8,221 bases of DNA from Acidobacteriota bacterium (GCA_003161495.1 PMOP01000235.1:1-8221); one strand, 5' to 3'; shown: positions 1 to 6,983, numbered from the stretch's first letter. Notes: generated from the letters alone by a model not told the origin. Translations and numbers: made by a program.

Positions 1-1077
1 TATCTGTATCTGGGCGATGCGGGTGGCGACAAATATGCCGATTCCGGCAATGCCGGCCTGCTGGACGTCGTGGCAGTTCTTGAATGGGTACATGACAACA
101 TTGCACACTTTGGCGGTAATCCCGGCAATGTAACGGTCTTCGGACAATCCGGCGGCGGCTTAAAGATCAGCACCTTGCTGGCCATGCCTCCCGCCAAAGG
201 CCTGTTCCACAAAGCAATTATCGAAAGCGGATCCCTCTTGAAGGGAATCCATCGCGAAGACGCCGCCAAGACGACAGAGCGACTGATGGCCAAGCTTGGC
301 CTTCAGCCGAACCAGGCCGACGAACTCCAAAAACTCTCCGTGGATCGCCTGCTTTCCGCCATCGATAATCGCGGAGCAGCGCCGGGAACGCCCGCTTTCA
401 ACTTCGCTCCCGTAGTGGACGGCCGATCCCTTCCGCGCGATCCGTTCGATCCGGCGGCTCCGGACATTTCCGCGGACATTCCGCTCATCGTCGGCTCGGT
501 CAATACGGAAGGCACATTCTTTACGCCGCCCGACTCACCACTTTTTTCGTTGGATGATGCGACCATGCGAACGCGGTTGACGCCGCGATTTGGCGACGCG
601 ACAGATAAGCTCATCGACCTTTACCGTAAAGAAATGCCCAACGCTTCTCCCAGCGAAATCTATTTCTTGATCAACGCGTTCCCGACGGCGGCGATCACAC
701 AGGCGGAACGCAAAGCCGCCCTGGGCAAAGCGCCGGTCTACATGTACCTGTTCGCCTGGGAGACGCCCGTGGAAGGCGGCAAGCGGCACTCTCCGCACAC
801 GGTCGAGCTACCATTCGTCTTCAACAATGTTTTGGAACAGCCCGAGGAAGTCGGCAACGGTCCCGACCTGCAACCGCTGGCGGAAAAAATGAGCGGCGCG
901 TGGACAGCTTTCGCGCGCACAGGAAATCCCAGCACGGCAGGTGCGCCGAAATGGCTCGCGTACACGGCGACTGACCGAGCCACCATGATCATCAACGACG
1001 AGTGGAAACTCGTAAACGACCCGCGCCACGATGTCAGGATGATCATGAATAACCTGCCGTCCCCGAGCGGCGCATAA
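1..1077 (+). CDS. Type-B carboxylesterase (alpha/beta hydrolase), 5'-truncated
   Basis: Serine esterase of the carboxylesterase type-B / p-nitrobenzyl-esterase family, which hydrolyses carboxylic esters. The frame is open from base 1, so the start lies outside the window; the GTG at 70 is internal, because conserved sequence precedes it. The visible 358 residues contain the nucleophile motif FGQSGGG (Ser codon 148-150, visible residue 50), the acidic residue in SVNTEGTFF (Glu codon 508-510, residue 170) and the histidine in HTVELPFVF (His codon 796-798, residue 266). The Ser-Glu and Glu-His spacings of 120 and 96 residues are close to those of the Bacillus p-nitrobenzyl esterase triad, which implies roughly 140 missing N-terminal residues, including the HGGG oxyanion-hole region. 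The nucleophile elbow is GQSGG rather than the GESAG common in cholinesterases. The usual C-terminal pattern (WTAFARTGNPS, then PKW, then a DP motif) is intact and ends in TAA at 1075. The substrate cannot be read from sequence. Whether a signal peptide exists cannot be seen. Confidence 0.93.
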   Translation, partial: YLYLGDAGGDKYADSGNAGLLDVVAVLEWVHDNIAHFGGNPGNVTVFGQSGGGLKISTLLAMPPAKGLFHKAIIESGSLLKGIHREDAAKTTERLMAKLGLQPNQADELQKLSVDRLLSAIDNRGAAPGTPAFNFAPVVDGRSLPRDPFDPAAPDISADIPLIVGSVNTEGTFFTPPDSPLFSLDDATMRTRLTPRFGDATDKLIDLYRKEMPNASPSEIYFLINAFPTAAITQAERKAALGKAPVYMYLFAWETPVEGGKRHSPHTVELPFVFNNVLEQPEEVGNGPDLQPLAEKMSGAWTAFARTGNPSTAGAPKWLAYTATDRATMIINDEWKLVNDPRHDVRMIMNNLPSPSGA

Positions 1078-1196
1078 ATTGGGCGGCCGCGTGGAATGCT
1101 TCCAATTTTCTGCGCGGAAGAGGCCGTGTTCTGTAGCCCTTGGTGTATTCCCTCTGAGCATGACGCCTCTAACGCTTGGATTTTTTATTTTGCATG

Positions 1197-1220
1197 GGTA
1201 ACGTAGCCTTGCGGTAACGT
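1197..1220 (+). repeat. Paired 8-bp direct repeat GGTAACGT
   Basis: GGTAACGT occurs at 1197-1204 and again at 1213-1220, start-to-start 16 bp. Direct half-sites about one and a half helical turns apart could bind a regulator, but none is identified. The same octamer also appears inside the receptor gene at 3065-3072 and 3710-3717, and inverted at 1645-1652, where Val-Thr type codons explain it, so the functional reading is weak. Confidence 0.35.
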
Positions 1221-1224
1221 CTTA

Positions 1225-1275
1225 TCCCTTCTGAACTCCAAATCCTTCGGCTGTGTCTTTTTTCTTCAGAAGGGA
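1225..1275. repeat. 11-bp perfect inverted repeat
   Basis: TCCCTTCTGAA at 1225-1235 is the exact reverse complement of TTCAGAAGGGA at 1265-1275, with 29 bases between the arms. As RNA it would form an 11-bp stem with a large loop; as DNA it could be a split operator. No T-run follows directly, so it does not look like an intrinsic terminator for the esterase. Its presence is certain; a function is not. Confidence 0.5.
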
Positions 1276-1330
1276 ATTGTTCAGATCATCGCGTCCCCGT
1301 AAATGCAGTTTTTTTTCCTTGACAGAATGA

Positions 1331-1371
1331 TAGTACTAGGACACCCTCCTCCCACGAGAAGTTGGGTGTCC
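1331..1371. repeat. Palindrome TAGTACTA next to an 8-bp inverted repeat
   Basis: TAGTACTA (1331-1338) is a perfect 8-bp palindrome. It directly abuts GGACACCC (1339-1346), whose exact reverse complement GGGTGTCC lies at 1364-1371 after a 17-base spacer. A TTGACA hexamer sits seven bases upstream of the palindrome. The cluster resembles an operator region or a 5'-UTR hairpin about 130 bp before the receptor start codon. No known binding-site consensus was recognised. Confidence 0.45.
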
Positions 1372-1490
1372 GACCGAAACTGTCACGGAAAATGAAAATT
1401 CAGCGCGCCATTGACAGATGTGGGGCTAGGTTTCAGGGCAACTGCGCCTAGTCGGACTTCCGTTGCAGGAAGAGCTCGATCGACTTCGTC

Positions 1491-1498
1491 AGAGGAGG
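1491..1498 (+). promoter_or_regulatory. Ribosome-binding site of the TonB-dependent receptor
   Basis: AGAGGAGG is a near-perfect Shine-Dalgarno sequence ending four bases before the ATG at 1503. It supports that start over downstream in-frame codons, as does the complete signal peptide that follows. Confidence 0.8.
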
Positions 1499-1502
1499 CC
1501 AC

Positions 1503-4500
1503 ATGGGGCCGTACCGAAAAGCTTTGTGCCTGAGAGTTGTTTTCACTGCAATTTTAATTTTGCTGGCGATTCCAGTCGTCGCCCAAATGCCCACAGCGAC
1601 AATCCTGGGTGTGGCCAAAGACTCCTCGGGAGGAGTATTGCCGAACGTTACCGTGACGGTGACGAACGTAGACACGGGTCTCAAGCGTACCGTCATGACC
1701 AGTGACGACGGCGAGTTTCGTTTGCCCGAGTTGCCCGTCGGTAACTATGAAGTGAAGGGCGAACATACCGGTTTCAAGGTGATCACTCGAAGGGGAATCA
1801 CGCTCGAGGTCACCCAGCAAGCGGTGATCAACTTGGATTTTCAGGTGGGGTCCACGGATCAGCAGGTGGTCGTGACTGAGGAAGCGCCCATGATTAATAC
1901 TCAGAACGCCACCCTCGGAGGTACGGTTAGCGAAACCAAGATGACAGAACTGCCGCTGAACGGCCGAAATTATATCGACCTGGCCCTTCTTCAGCCCGGC
2001 GTCGACAAGGACAAAAACCAAGGTAACCAGCCGGGAACTTCTTTTAGCGTGAACGGGGCTCCGCCGCGGTCCAATAATTTTACGTTGGACGGGGCCATCC
2101 TGCAGACCATGTTAGGCCGCAGCCCTGTAGCCGGCGAGTCCGGCGATGCCCTGGGCTTGGACGGCATCAAGGAGTTTCAGATCGTGGCCGGCACTTTCCA
2201 GGCGGAGTATGGACTGGCGATGGGCAGCCAGATGGTGGCCGTAAGCAAGAATGGAACCAACCAATGGCACGGCGACGCGTTTGAGTACCTTCGAAATGAC
2301 GCCTTCGATGCCAACACTTTCTTCAACAACCAACAAGGCGTATCAAAGGCGCCGCTTCGAAAGAACCAGTTTGGAGGAGCCTTCGGCGGCCCCATCAAAA
2401 AAGATAAGACGTTTTTCTACGCCGTCTTCGAAGGAATTCGGGAAACCCAGGGAGTCCCCGTAACCAACCCGGTGCCGAGCGCGGGATGTCACGGAAACGC
2501 TGGTGATATCATTACTGTTGCCCAGTGCCCCGACCTTTCAGTTGACACGGACTCCTCCGGCAACCCCGTCACCCAGGTGACGATTAGTCCCTACACTGCT
2601 GGTTTGTTGGCGATCATACCTCTGCCCAACCCGGGTTCAACATTCGACCCTGTTTCCGGCAATCCGCCCGTTCAGACCTTCAACGACCATAACTCTCTCG
2701 CAGAGAATTACGGGCAGATGCGTTTCGATCAGACAATTTCCGACAAGGACTCCTTCTTTTCCCGTTATACGATTGACAACGCCGTTCAAAATGAAACGGT
2801 AGGGGATTTCTCTTATTTCCGCCAGGCGCCGACCGCGCGAAACCAGTGGATTACGCTGGCTGAAAACCACATTTTCTCGCCTACTGTATTCAATGCTGTA
2901 CGGATCTCTTTCAGCCGCACCAACGCCGCTGTCAACGAGGATAACGTCGGCTTGCCCGGTGGAACTGGTCCCCAGCTTGTGCCCGGCTTTGACACTGGAG
3001 TAGTCGATATAGGCGGGCCCGGCGGCGGCGCTTATGCCGAGTTCGGTTCCGTGAACGCCGCTCCGGTAACGTTTAATAGGCAGAACATTTACACCATAAG
3101 CGACGATGTGAACTGGACCCGTGGCAAGCATGCATTCAAGTTTGGCGTACTGCTCAACCGGTACAATGAAGCCAGTCAAGCAACCAACTCCTTTAACGGA
3201 CAGATCATTTACAATCAAATCTCAGATTTCCTGCAAGCCAATCCGCTCCAGGTAGAGTTCGCGCCCACCTTTGCCACTGAAAATCGGGATTTCATATTCA
3301 ACACCTTTGGCTTCTATGCTCAGGATGACTGGCGCGTGAAACAGCGGCTGACCCTGAATCTGGGCTTGCGGTACGAGTTCATGAATACCCCCCACGAGTT
3401 GAACGGGCGGCAGTCCAGGCAAATCAACGACTTCGCAGACCCATTTACGCTTGGCCCCGTCATTCAGAACAACTCGATGAAAAACTTCAGCCCGCGCGTG
3501 GGGCTGGCCTATGATCTCTTCGGAAATGGCAAGACCGCCATCCGTGGCGGAGCCGGAATCTATTACGACTTGGGGAACATCGGAACGGCCCTGGGACAAA
3601 CCGCGAACGGATCTTTGCCGTTTGCAGGATTGGTCGATGTTAACCCGGGCGGACCTCCAGGAATCCCGACAATAGGGAGTTGGGAGGCCGCGCTAACAGC
3701 CTCCGACCCGGTAACGTACCCTGCAGGGGCTGGATTTCCGTTGCCTATTCCCGATCAAGTCCGGAGCTTCTACACACCAAACCAACAAGGCGTCTTCACT
3801 CCTACGTTCATTGATTACAACTGGAAGAGTTCCTACATGATTCAGTACAACGCCAGCGTTCAGCAGCAGTTGCCCTGGGCCATGGCGCTCGGGGTAGCTT
3901 ACGTTGGCAACCATGGAATTCACCTGCCCATGGTTCGTGACGGAAATCCGATCCCCCCTACCTCTTTTGGGGCCTGCGGCGACCCGGCCAGCGTGTGCGT
4001 CGGCGGCCAAGTGCCGTTTTGGGACAATGGCGCTGCTACCTACACCAATCTCAACCCGAATTTCGCAAGCGACATCAATGTTGGCACGAGCGCAAGTTCT
4101 CGTTACAACGCGTTGCAAGTCGTGCTGCAAAAACGGACAGGCCACGGACTGGAGATCGAAGGCACCTACACGCGCAGCCGCGTAACGGATGAAACCCAGG
4201 GCCAGTCCAACGTACAGGATTGCCAGACTTCGGGTGGACTGCTGGGTGTTTATCCGCTAGACAACAGTATCGACAAGGGCCCAGCCTGCTTTAACATCCG
4301 CAACAACTGGGAAATTAACGTGTTGTACCACATCCCGAATTTTGCGAAGTCGAACGGGTTCCTGTCCAAGGCAACGAATGGGTGGTTCGTGAGCAGTATC
4401 GTGAGCATTCAGAGTGGCCAACCCTTTACGCCGGTTATGGCTACCAATCGCTCGAATTCAGGCGTGCTGCAGGGTGGCCAAGGTGACCGGCCCAATATCA

Positions 4501-5096
4501 ATACGCCGGCTCTGATTACCAAATACTTCCAGCGTAGCACGAACAACGGCGCGGACGGTTTATGCACTTGGATGCCGGGCGATAACCCCAATGGCCCTTT
4601 CGGCTCGGATCCCTGCCTCTACACACCCATTCCTTACAACCCAAACACGGTCATCACGGGCGATCCTAACAATTGGTTCAACGGCGCTATGTTCTCGTTG
4701 CCGCCGGTTACTCTCAGTCCAAATTCTGAGCAACCCGCGTGCTTCTCTGTAAATCCTCTTCCGAGTGGTTGTGCTCCGAACACGGTCGGCCAATTGGGCA
4801 CAGCCTTGCGCAATAGTTTGACCGGGCCGCCCGAAAGAGATTGGGACTTTTCGCTGGTAAAAGACACAAAGCTGGGGTTCCTTGGAGAGGCCGGCATGCT
4901 GGAGTTCCGCGCCGAATTCTTCAACGTCCTGAACCATCCCAACTTTAGCGGCGGCTCACATTTCAATGTGCAAGTTTTCAACGGTGCCTCGGGTGAGCTC
5001 AGCCCGTTCTCGGAACAGCCCGGCAATGGGCGGGTGACAACTCAGGTACAGGATAACCAGCGTGAGATCCAGTTTGCGCTGAGGGTCGAATTTTAA
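1503..5096 (+). CDS. TonB-dependent outer-membrane receptor with carboxypeptidase-regulatory-like N-terminal domain (Oar-like)
   Basis: Outer-membrane beta-barrel transporter of 1,197 residues. Family members import large or scarce ligands using energy from the TonB-ExbB-ExbD complex. A signal peptide spans residues 1-27 (basic start, hydrophobic core, probable cleavage VVA|QMP). Residues about 31-113 form a carboxypeptidase-regulatory-like (CarboxypepD_reg / Cna-B-type) beta-sandwich with SGGVLPNVTVTV, DDGEFRLPELPVGNYEV and an HTGFK stretch. The plug follows at about 120-245, with LPLNGRN at 150-156 and SNNFTLDG at 190-197. The remainder is barrel, including GKHAFKFG near 541-548 and NTFGFYAQDDW near 601-611. 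The chain ends in FALRVEF, with the terminal Phe typical of outer-membrane barrels recognised by the BAM complex. No clear TonB box was seen. The length is usual for acidobacterial Oar-like receptors. Ten mature cysteines fall in five local pairs (see findings). The ligand is unknown; the upstream esterase hints at an ester compound, but that is context only. Confidence 0.95.
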   Translation: MGPYRKALCLRVVFTAILILLAIPVVAQMPTATILGVAKDSSGGVLPNVTVTVTNVDTGLKRTVMTSDDGEFRLPELPVGNYEVKGEHTGFKVITRRGITLEVTQQAVINLDFQVGSTDQQVVVTEEAPMINTQNATLGGTVSETKMTELPLNGRNYIDLALLQPGVDKDKNQGNQPGTSFSVNGAPPRSNNFTLDGAILQTMLGRSPVAGESGDALGLDGIKEFQIVAGTFQAEYGLAMGSQMVAVSKNGTNQWHGDAFEYLRNDAFDANTFFNNQQGVSKAPLRKNQFGGAFGGPIKKDKTFFYAVFEGIRETQGVPVTNPVPSAGCHGNAGDIITVAQCPDLSVDTDSSGNPVTQVTISPYTAGLLAIIPLPNPGSTFDPVSGNPPVQTFNDHNSLAENYGQMRFDQTISDKDSFFSRYTIDNAVQNETVGDFSYFRQAPTARNQWITLAENHIFSPTVFNAVRISFSRTNAAVNEDNVGLPGGTGPQLVPGFDTGVVDIGGPGGGAYAEFGSVNAAPVTFNRQNIYTISDDVNWTRGKHAFKFGVLLNRYNEASQATNSFNGQIIYNQISDFLQANPLQVEFAPTFATENRDFIFNTFGFYAQDDWRVKQRLTLNLGLRYEFMNTPHELNGRQSRQINDFADPFTLGPVIQNNSMKNFSPRVGLAYDLFGNGKTAIRGGAGIYYDLGNIGTALGQTANGSLPFAGLVDVNPGGPPGIPTIGSWEAALTASDPVTYPAGAGFPLPIPDQVRSFYTPNQQGVFTPTFIDYNWKSSYMIQYNASVQQQLPWAMALGVAYVGNHGIHLPMVRDGNPIPPTSFGACGDPASVCVGGQVPFWDNGAATYTNLNPNFASDINVGTSASSRYNALQVVLQKRTGHGLEIEGTYTRSRVTDETQGQSNVQDCQTSGGLLGVYPLDNSIDKGPACFNIRNNWEINVLYHIPNFAKSNGFLSKATNGWFVSSIVSIQSGQPFTPVMATNRSNSGVLQGGQGDRPNINTPALITKYFQRSTNNGADGLCTWMPGDNPNGPFGSDPCLYTPIPYNPNTVITGDPNNWFNGAMFSLPPVTLSPNSEQPACFSVNPLPSGCAPNTVGQLGTALRNSLTGPPERDWDFSLVKDTKLGFLGEAGMLEFRAEFFNVLNHPNFSGGSHFNVQVFNGASGELSPFSEQPGNGRVTTQVQDNQREIQFALRVEF

Positions 5097-5108
5097 GTAT
5101 TGCGGAAT

Positions 5109-5154
5109 CGAGAGGCCTTGGCGGTAAGATCGCCGAAGGCCTCTCGCCGTTTTT
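5109..5154 (+). terminator. Rho-independent terminator of the receptor gene
   Basis: CGAGAGGCCTT (5109-5119) pairs perfectly with AAGGCCTCTCG (5136-5146). After a one-base bulge (G5135) the stem continues with GGCG/CGCC (5120-5123 with 5131-5134), closing a 7-base loop. CCG and a run of five T (5150-5154) follow. The stem starts 12 bases after the stop codon at 5094-5096. It should end the receptor transcript and separate it from the membrane-protein genes beyond. Confidence 0.87.
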
Positions 5155-5382
5155 CGAGCGAAAGATCGATTTGGTCGGCCAACGTTTACTTAGTTGAGAA
5201 TTGCTTCAGGAAACCGGGATCCGGCATAAATGAATTTCATTCGGGATCTGTCACTTGCACTCTCTCCCGAACTGGCCTGCCCGAAAATTTTTACTTATTT
5301 CATCCTTTCGGCAGAGCCATTATGATCGTGTGCGGCAAACGGCCCGAACGGCAAGAGGAAAATCCCGGTTAAGGAGAAAAGC
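5155..5382. other. 228-bp non-coding gap before the membrane-protein genes
   Basis: Because a strong terminator lies just upstream, a promoter for the next gene is expected here, but none is convincing. Candidates are TTGCTT (5201-5206) with CATAAA (5225-5230) at an 18-bp spacing, and a lone TATGAT at 5321-5326. A perfect 7-bp inverted repeat, TTCGGGA (5240-5246) and TCCCGAA (5265-5271), is present. Open frames crossing the gap have no ribosome-binding site and one begins inside the terminator, so they are not called. Confidence 0.4.
5371..5376 (+). promoter_or_regulatory. Ribosome-binding site selecting a TTG start
   Basis: AAGGAG lies six bases before TTG at 5383-5385. It is the only good Shine-Dalgarno sequence near the 5' end of this frame, and the first ATG in frame (5521) would remove the first conserved membrane segment. 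The start is therefore called as TTG. Confidence 0.75.
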
Positions 5383-5889
5383 TTGGCCCCGCCCTTATTT
5401 TTACAAACGCTGGAAGACACAGGATTCAGCACGTGGCTGCGCGAATCGGAATCGCCTTTCGCATTTTATTTCATTCTGCTTTTTCACACCTTTGGCCTCG
5501 CCATATTAGTCGGAGCCAACATGATCGTCGATCTGCGGCTCCTCGGAGTTGCTCGTGCCATACCTCTTGCGCCGCTCAAAAAATTATTCCCCATCATGTG
5601 GACGGGTTTCGCGATGAATGCCGTAACCGGCGTGTTGCTGGTCATGGCCTACCCGACGAAGTCCCTGACTAATTTTGACTTCTACATTAAATTGACGATC
5701 ATCGGTTTCGCCATCTGGGTCATGAGTCGCCTGAAGAACCAGGTGTTCGGAGATCCGAGTTTGAGCGAAGCGGAAATGGCGGCCAAAGGCGCGGCGCTGG
5801 CCAGATGGTCCCTGTTTTTATGGTTCAGCGCGATTGCAGCGGGCCGCTTGCTCGCTTATACCTACAAGTATCTGACGTATCCGTCGTAA
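5383..5889 (+). CDS. Small four-helix membrane protein, DUF6644-like
   Basis: A 168-residue integral membrane protein of unknown function, assigned from memory of the family pattern to DUF6644. Four hydrophobic segments are visible at about residues 27-46, 68-90, 100-115 and 143-160. Conserved-looking features are H35 in the first helix (FHTFGLAILVG), D50-L-R-LLG after it, IPL-x-PL at 60-65, GF-x-x-N-x-x-TGVL at 75-85, K103 in the third helix and GR at 154-155 in the fourth. H35 is the only histidine. The same pattern recurs in the C-terminal half of the next gene product: residues 35-108 align without gaps to its residues 195-268 with about 30 identities in 74 positions. The start is TTG. 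The next gene begins 48 bases after the stop, so co-transcription is likely. A role in electron transfer or cofactor binding is conceivable because of the intramembrane His, but is not shown. Confidence 0.85.
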   Translation: MAPPLFLQTLEDTGFSTWLRESESPFAFYFILLFHTFGLAILVGANMIVDLRLLGVARAIPLAPLKKLFPIMWTGFAMNAVTGVLLVMAYPTKSLTNFDFYIKLTIIGFAIWVMSRLKNQVFGDPSLSEAEMAAKGAALARWSLFLWFSAIAAGRLLAYTYKYLTYPS

Positions 5890-5900
5890 CGGTTTTAATA

Positions 5901-5931
5901 AAAGGGTTTATCAAAGGGTTTTATCAAGGGG
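5901..5931 (+). repeat. Short tandem repeat carrying Shine-Dalgarno-like cores
   Basis: AAAGGGTTTATC (5901-5912) is followed directly by AAAGGGTTTTATC (5913-5925) and then by AAGGGG (5926-5931), which sits six bases before the ATG at 5938 and is the likely ribosome-binding site. The unit is 12-13 bases and the copies are nearly identical, so two spare SD-like cores lie upstream of the working one. It fits replication slippage, or a multiple-docking leader that tunes translation of the fusion protein. Confidence 0.6.
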
Positions 5932-5937
5932 CCTTGC

Positions 5938-6933
5938 ATGAATTTTGCGCATCTGCATCTTTTGCTGAATCATTTTCCGATCATCGGCACCATTGTCGGT
6001 TTTGGACTTTTTTTAATTTCCATGGTTGGAAAAAATCAGGACCTCAGAAAAGCGAGCCTGATTATTTTCGCGGCCATGGCTCTCATTTCGATTCCCACCT
6101 TTTTTAGCGGCACGGGCGCGCAGGGCGCGATCAAGAAACTTCCCGGCGTTTCAGAAGTTTTGATTGAAAGGCACCAGGGCGCGGCCATGCTGGCGCTTCT
6201 TTTCATGGAAATCACCGGAGGTTTGGCCCTGGCTGCGCTTTGGAAGGCGCAAGGAAAGTCGCAGGGGATGTCGAGTCCAGCGAGTTGGAACTGGAGCCTT
6301 TCCGCCGTCCTGCTATTTTCGATTGTCACCGTGGGCCTGATGACCAGAGTCGGAACCACAGGCGGCGATATTCGCCATCCCGAGATCACGACTGGACAGG
6401 AAGAAGTGACAGAAGGGTCCGCAATTTCCAAGCTGGTGAGCCGGTTTGAGCCGTCACCTGGAAAATTTGCGGAACTGATGACAGCCAGCAAGTGGTGGTG
6501 GGCCTTTATGATGGACCTTCATTTCGTAGGGCTGGTCCTACTGATTGGAACGGTGGGAATACTCGATTTGCGCATGCTGGGATTTGCCAAGCAGATTCCG
6601 CTCAGTCCCTTGCATCGCCTCGTTCCGTGGGCGCTGGCAGGCTTCGGCATCAATCTCTTGACGGGCGTCCTGGCATTTACTGGTATGGATAGTTACTATA
6701 CGTATAACTGGGCGTTTTGGTTCAAAATGCTGGCCATTATGCTGCTGGGACTCAATGTGGCGGCGTTCTATTTGACCGGCGCATTTGAATCGGTGGAAGG
6801 TCTGGGAGCAGGAGAAGATGCACCCCCTCTGGCAAAATTCATTGCTGGGACGTCTCTGTTCCTGTGTTTTGCGGTCATTACCCTGGGCCGGTACATTCAG
6901 TCCTACGCCGATACGATTACGGTCCATAAATAA
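5938..6933 (+). CDS. Eight-helix membrane protein: DUF2231-like N-terminal half fused to a DUF6644-like C-terminal half
   Basis: An integral membrane protein of 331 residues in two halves. Residues 1-140 hold about four hydrophobic segments (roughly 11-31, 39-57, 82-101, 119-136) and resemble DUF2231-type proteins: histidines at 5, 7 and 12 in an H-L-H-LLL-NHFP opening, an SGTGA turn at 57-61 and H79 in ERHQGA. A polar linker (about 140-185) includes RHPEI. Residues 187-318 repeat the protein of the preceding gene: H195, D210-L-R, IPLSPL at 220-225, GFGIN-x-x-TGVL at 235-245, K263 and GR at 317-318, with segments near 188-208, 228-250, 258-279 and 300-318. The alignment offset is exactly 160 from H35/H195 to K103/K263. 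The DUF2231 assignment is less certain than the internal homology. AAGGGG lies six bases before ATG 5938. The function is unknown; several His near membrane faces would suit metal or heme ligation, which is inference. Confidence 0.88.
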   Translation: MNFAHLHLLLNHFPIIGTIVGFGLFLISMVGKNQDLRKASLIIFAAMALISIPTFFSGTGAQGAIKKLPGVSEVLIERHQGAAMLALLFMEITGGLALAALWKAQGKSQGMSSPASWNWSLSAVLLFSIVTVGLMTRVGTTGGDIRHPEITTGQEEVTEGSAISKLVSRFEPSPGKFAELMTASKWWWAFMMDLHFVGLVLLIGTVGILDLRMLGFAKQIPLSPLHRLVPWALAGFGINLLTGVLAFTGMDSYYTYNWAFWFKMLAIMLLGLNVAAFYLTGAFESVEGLGAGEDAPPLAKFIAGTSLFLCFAVITLGRYIQSYADTITVHK

Positions 6934-6951
6934 TGGGGCAGGCGCATTATT
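6929..6951. repeat. 7-bp inverted repeat overlapping the stop codon
   Basis: AATAATG (6929-6935) and CATTATT (6945-6951) are exact reverse complements with a 9-base loop, and the TAA stop (6931-6933) lies inside the left arm. The stem is AT-rich and no T-run follows, so it is a poor terminator; it could slightly stabilise the 3' end or be chance. Confidence 0.3.
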
Positions 6952-6953
6952 CA

Positions 6954-6983
6954 TTGAAGTCCCCGCGGATAATGAGTTAAAAT
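6954..6983 (+). promoter_or_regulatory. Candidate sigma-70-type promoter for the DUF6152-like gene
   Basis: TTGAAG (6954-6959) and TAAAAT (6978-6983) are spaced by 18 bases and match the TTGACA/TATAAT consensus at 4 of 6 and 5 of 6 positions. The predicted start of transcription would be about 60 bases before the ATG at 7054. A 10-bp direct repeat, AATGAGTT at 6971-6978 and 6981-6988, overlaps the -10 hexamer and could be an operator. Read-through from the upstream genes is equally possible because no strong terminator intervenes. Confidence 0.38.

Larger units (their letters stand above)
1078..1502. promoter_or_regulatory. 425-bp intergenic region upstream of the TonB-dependent receptor, probable control region
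   Basis: No open frame with coding character and a ribosome-binding site was found here on either strand. The region is rich in small symmetric elements, annotated separately. Behind the esterase stop is a weak 5-bp hairpin (1092-1104, TGGAA/TTCCA, 3-nt loop) followed by ATTTTC; it is too weak to call a terminator. T-rich runs lie at 1181-1190 and 1311-1318. Two perfect TTGACA hexamers occur at 1319-1324 and 1411-1416, but neither has a good TATAAT-like hexamer 16-18 bp downstream, so a sigma-70 promoter is not established. The size and structure suggest the receptor is regulated from here; that is inference. Confidence 0.5.

Noticed and set aside
1119..1190. AGAGGC/GCCTCT pairing followed by a T-rich run as an esterase terminator
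   Set aside because: The stem has a bulge and a loop of about 35 bases, and the T-run begins some ten bases after the stem, unlike an intrinsic terminator.
1319..1416. Two perfect TTGACA hexamers as sigma-70 -35 elements
   Set aside because: Neither has a TATAAT-like hexamer at 16-18 bp (the positions read GACACC-like and TTCAGG-like), so no promoter is called from them.
3904..4192. Overlapping + strand frames inside the receptor gene
   Set aside because: They lie wholly within a well-supported long coding region, in other frames, with no start signals or recognisable domains.
5100..5372. Possible 90-codon small gene after the receptor
   Set aside because: It starts just upstream of the terminator hairpin and runs through it, has no Shine-Dalgarno sequence and shows no domain or membrane pattern.
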